From the NCBI GenBank assembly GCA_023266955.1, contig JAHFOH010000059.1, positions 1 through 7,525 on the forward strand: 7,525 nucleotides of DNA. Direction: 5' to 3'. Position numbers and translations under genes: made by a program. Positions 6,371-7,525 of this stretch are shown here, one piece after another. The notes below the pieces were generated by a model. It was not told the DNA's origin. It did not search any database and worked only from the letters and a program-made list of their open reading frames with translations. Position 1 is the stretch's first letter, and every line of letters begins with the position of its first letter. Source of the DNA: Nitrososphaerota archaeon (GTDB lineage Archaea > Thermoproteota > Nitrososphaeria > Nitrososphaerales > JAHFOH01).

Positions 6371-6853
6371 CTAGACTTTAGCTAGATAATTCTCCCAGAC
6401 TTCCTCTTCCTCGAGTTCGTCTATCAGTAGGTCTTCCACAAGCTCGTAGGTGACGTGATCAATATTACGATACTTACCTAGCAAGCTGTTGTACACATCG
6501 ATGACGCATCGTTCAGTATCTAAAACTAATTTGATCGCCGCTTCTAGGTTGGTTCGATCCGAAGGTGGCGGACTCGGCTTGCAGTTCGCTGCCTTAGCAA
6601 TAGCATCCCACACGGCTGGAGGCGACCCGCCTAGTTGGACTATTCGTTTGGCAATTTTCTCAGCGTGCTCCAGCTCACCCTGTGACTGTTTGGCAAGTTG
6701 AGTTCTGAGTGTGTCTGCCCCAATTCCTCTAAGCGTTTGAGCCAGATGCCAAAACAGATGATGGGCTAACCATTCATCCGCATAGACTGCCGTCAAGTCC
6801 TTCAGTACCTTGTTCACATTTGCATGAATGATTTCACGCGCCTTCTTTCCCAA
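6371..6853 (-). CDS. Dps-like ferritin (DPSL / thioferritin), iron-dependent peroxide detoxification
   Basis: With a TTG start at 6853 the product is 160 residues and begins MGKKAREII, as archaeal DPSL proteins do. GGTGA lies four bases upstream of that TTG. A longer frame back to 6970 would overlap the argF coding start and adds 39 residues without family character. Iron ligands of the four-helix bundle: Glu27 (YADEW), Glu60/His63 (GELEH), Glu114 (DTERC) and Glu146. The Cys pair typical of thioferritins is present, Cys91 (NCKP) and Cys116 (ERCVIDVYN), 25 apart; LGGSPP (74-79) is the usual inter-helix loop. DPSL proteins form a 12-subunit shell that uses H2O2 to oxidise and store Fe(II), protecting DNA. 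The last ligand motif reads E146-x-x-E149, where relatives usually have E-x-x-H. It is divergent from argF and tail-to-tail with the CBS gene. Confidence 0.9.
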   Translation of the reverse strand: MGKKAREIIHANVNKVLKDLTAVYADEWLAHHLFWHLAQTLRGIGADTLRTQLAKQSQGELEHAEKIAKRIVQLGGSPPAVWDAIAKAANCKPSPPPSDRTNLEAAIKLVLDTERCVIDVYNSLLGKYRNIDHVTYELVEDLLIDELEEEEVWENYLAKV

Positions 6854-6887
6854 CCACTCACCTTTACAGGCATCGAATGATGGTTCG

Positions 6888-6895
6888 TTTAATAA
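6888..6895. promoter_or_regulatory. Central TATA-like box between divergent ferritin and argF genes
   Basis: TTTAATAA on the plus strand reads TTATTAAA on the minus strand. It sits almost in the middle of the 80-base divergent region: about 40 bases before the argF ATG and about 36 before the ferritin TTG. No other AT-rich box is visible there, so it may serve argF, the ferritin gene or both. An inverted pair CGAA-N6-TTCG (6874-6887) lies directly beside it and could be an operator, though four-base arms are weak evidence. Confidence 0.45.
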
Positions 6896-6909
6896 GTGTC
6901 TTTGCTTGC

Positions 6910-6928
6910 AATTCCGAGGAAGGGAATT
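6910..6928 (+). promoter_or_regulatory. Inverted repeat with the argF ribosome binding site in its loop
   Basis: AATTCC (6910-6915) and GGAATT (6923-6928) are perfect six-base complements enclosing GAGGAAG, the probable Shine-Dalgarno sequence of argF. In RNA this would make a small hairpin that shows the binding site in its seven-base loop, five bases from the ATG. The stem is short and A/U-rich, so it may be weak or coincidental. Confidence 0.35.
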
Positions 6929-6933
6929 CTGAT

Positions 6934-7525
6934 ATGACAAGATCCTTCCTTTCTGTCTCTGACATTTCACAGCAAGAATTGGGCGCGATCTTACGGATGG
7001 CGAGGGACATCAAAGCCAAGATCAAAGGACGAAAGAAAATGAACTCACTTCATGACAAGGCTGTAGGACTACTCTTCGAGAAGCCATCAACAAGGACAAG
7101 GACTAGCTTTGAGGTAGCAACGGTCAGACTAGGCGGACATGCAGTATATCTTGCATCAAGCGAACTTCAGCTGAGTCGTGGAGAACCGATAAAAGATACG
7201 GCAAGGATTCTTGGAGGCTACTTAGACGCCATTGTCGCCAGAGTTTACTCCCATGATAGTGTAGTACAACTTTCCAAACACTCTAACATTCCAGTGATTA
7301 ATGCCCTCAGCGATCTTGAGCATCCGACACAGATAGTGTCTGACCTCTTCACGATATGGGAAGTGAAGAAGAAGCTCAAAGGAATAACTCTCGCTTATGT
7401 TGGGGACGGGAACAATGTGTGCAACTCATTGCTTTTAGGAGCAGCAACATCGGGCATGAACATGGTCGCAGCATGCCCTGACGGATACCATCCGAATCCT
7501 ACAATTCTTCAACATGCTAGGCATC
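6934..7525 (+). CDS. argF: Ornithine carbamoyltransferase (3' end cut by window edge)
   Basis: The first 197 residues are present, about 60-65% of a normal 300-310 residue enzyme. It transfers the carbamoyl group from carbamoyl phosphate to ornithine, giving citrulline, in cytoplasmic arginine synthesis. Carbamoyl-phosphate contacts: the STRTR motif at Ser52-Arg56 (FEKPSTRTRTSFE), Arg103 (DAIVARVY) and HPTQ at 130-133 (LSDLEHPTQIVSDL). The second domain begins with VGDGNNVCNSLLLGAA (156-171), which is typical of ornithine rather than aspartate carbamoyltransferases. The ornithine-side motifs (SMG, HCLP) lie beyond the window. Start ATG 6934 follows GAGGAAGG by a normal distance. It is transcribed away from the ferritin gene. 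argF and catabolic arcB cannot be told apart from this part alone; an archaeal anabolic role is the default. Confidence 0.95.
   Translation, partial: MTRSFLSVSDISQQELGAILRMARDIKAKIKGRKKMNSLHDKAVGLLFEKPSTRTRTSFEVATVRLGGHAVYLASSELQLSRGEPIKDTARILGGYLDAIVARVYSHDSVVQLSKHSNIPVINALSDLEHPTQIVSDLFTIWEVKKKLKGITLAYVGDGNNVCNSLLLGAATSGMNMVAACPDGYHPNPTILQHARH

Noticed and set aside
6545..6570. GGTTCGATCC resembling a tRNA T-arm
   Set aside because: It lies inside the ferritin coding sequence; no acceptor, D-arm or anticodon arm can be built around it.
6489..6701. Plus-strand open frame of 70 codons
   Set aside because: Antisense to the ferritin helices with conserved ligands; a shadow frame.
6371..6970. 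199-residue version of the ferritin protein starting at 6970
   Set aside because: It overlaps the argF start, the extra N-terminal part has no ferritin character, and TTG 6853 has a good ribosome binding site and the family N-terminus.
6934..7525. Aspartate carbamoyltransferase (PyrB) as an alternative to ArgF
   Set aside because: The VGDGNNVCNSL block and FEKPSTRTRTSFE are of the ornithine carbamoyltransferase type.

Overview
This is a chromosomal window that reads as archaeal. It has an ornithine carbamoyltransferase of normal microbial type, a Dps-like 'thioferritin', a secreted C-terminal beta-propeller protein of the COG4880/PF09826 type, a stand-alone B3/B4 protein, AT-rich TATA-like boxes 25-40 bases upstream of several starts, and many TTG/GTG starts with GGAGGT-type ribosome binding sites. 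A TACK-group archaeon (Bathyarchaeia or Nitrososphaeria-like) is my best guess; the sequence alone does not settle it. Coding density is high. No rRNA, tRNA, CRISPR array, IS element or phage gene was found.

Left half (bases 1-4231), all on the minus strand. In transcription order: a polytopic membrane protein that looks like a divergent UbiA-type protein (4231-3500); a B3/B4-domain protein starting one base after the previous stop codon (3498-2833); a large secreted beta-propeller protein (2673-775); and a membrane-anchored kelch-repeat protein that runs off the left edge (669-1). The first two are probably translationally coupled. The last two are both extracytoplasmic beta-propellers of different families and form a small cell-surface module.

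Right half. A small putative membrane protein (4238-4504) starts seven bases from the divergent membrane gene and precedes an FAD-dependent oxidoreductase of the L-2-hydroxyglutarate oxidase family (4530-5750). A CBS-pair protein with a classical C2H2 zinc finger at its C-terminus follows (5819-6370). It meets, with no intergenic base, a convergent Dps-like ferritin gene (6853-6371, using a corrected TTG start). The ferritin gene is divergent from argF (6934 to the right edge) across an 80-base region that holds one central TATA-like box and a small hairpin around the argF ribosome binding site.

Functionally the window mixes surface proteins (two propellers), a possible membrane lipid/prenyl enzyme, central nitrogen/2-oxoacid metabolism (LhgO-like oxidase, ArgF) and oxidative-stress/iron handling (thioferritin). 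I see no coherent new defence or mobile system. The most notable items are the CBS-C2H2 fusion, the altered di-iron ligand in the thioferritin, and the paired propellers.
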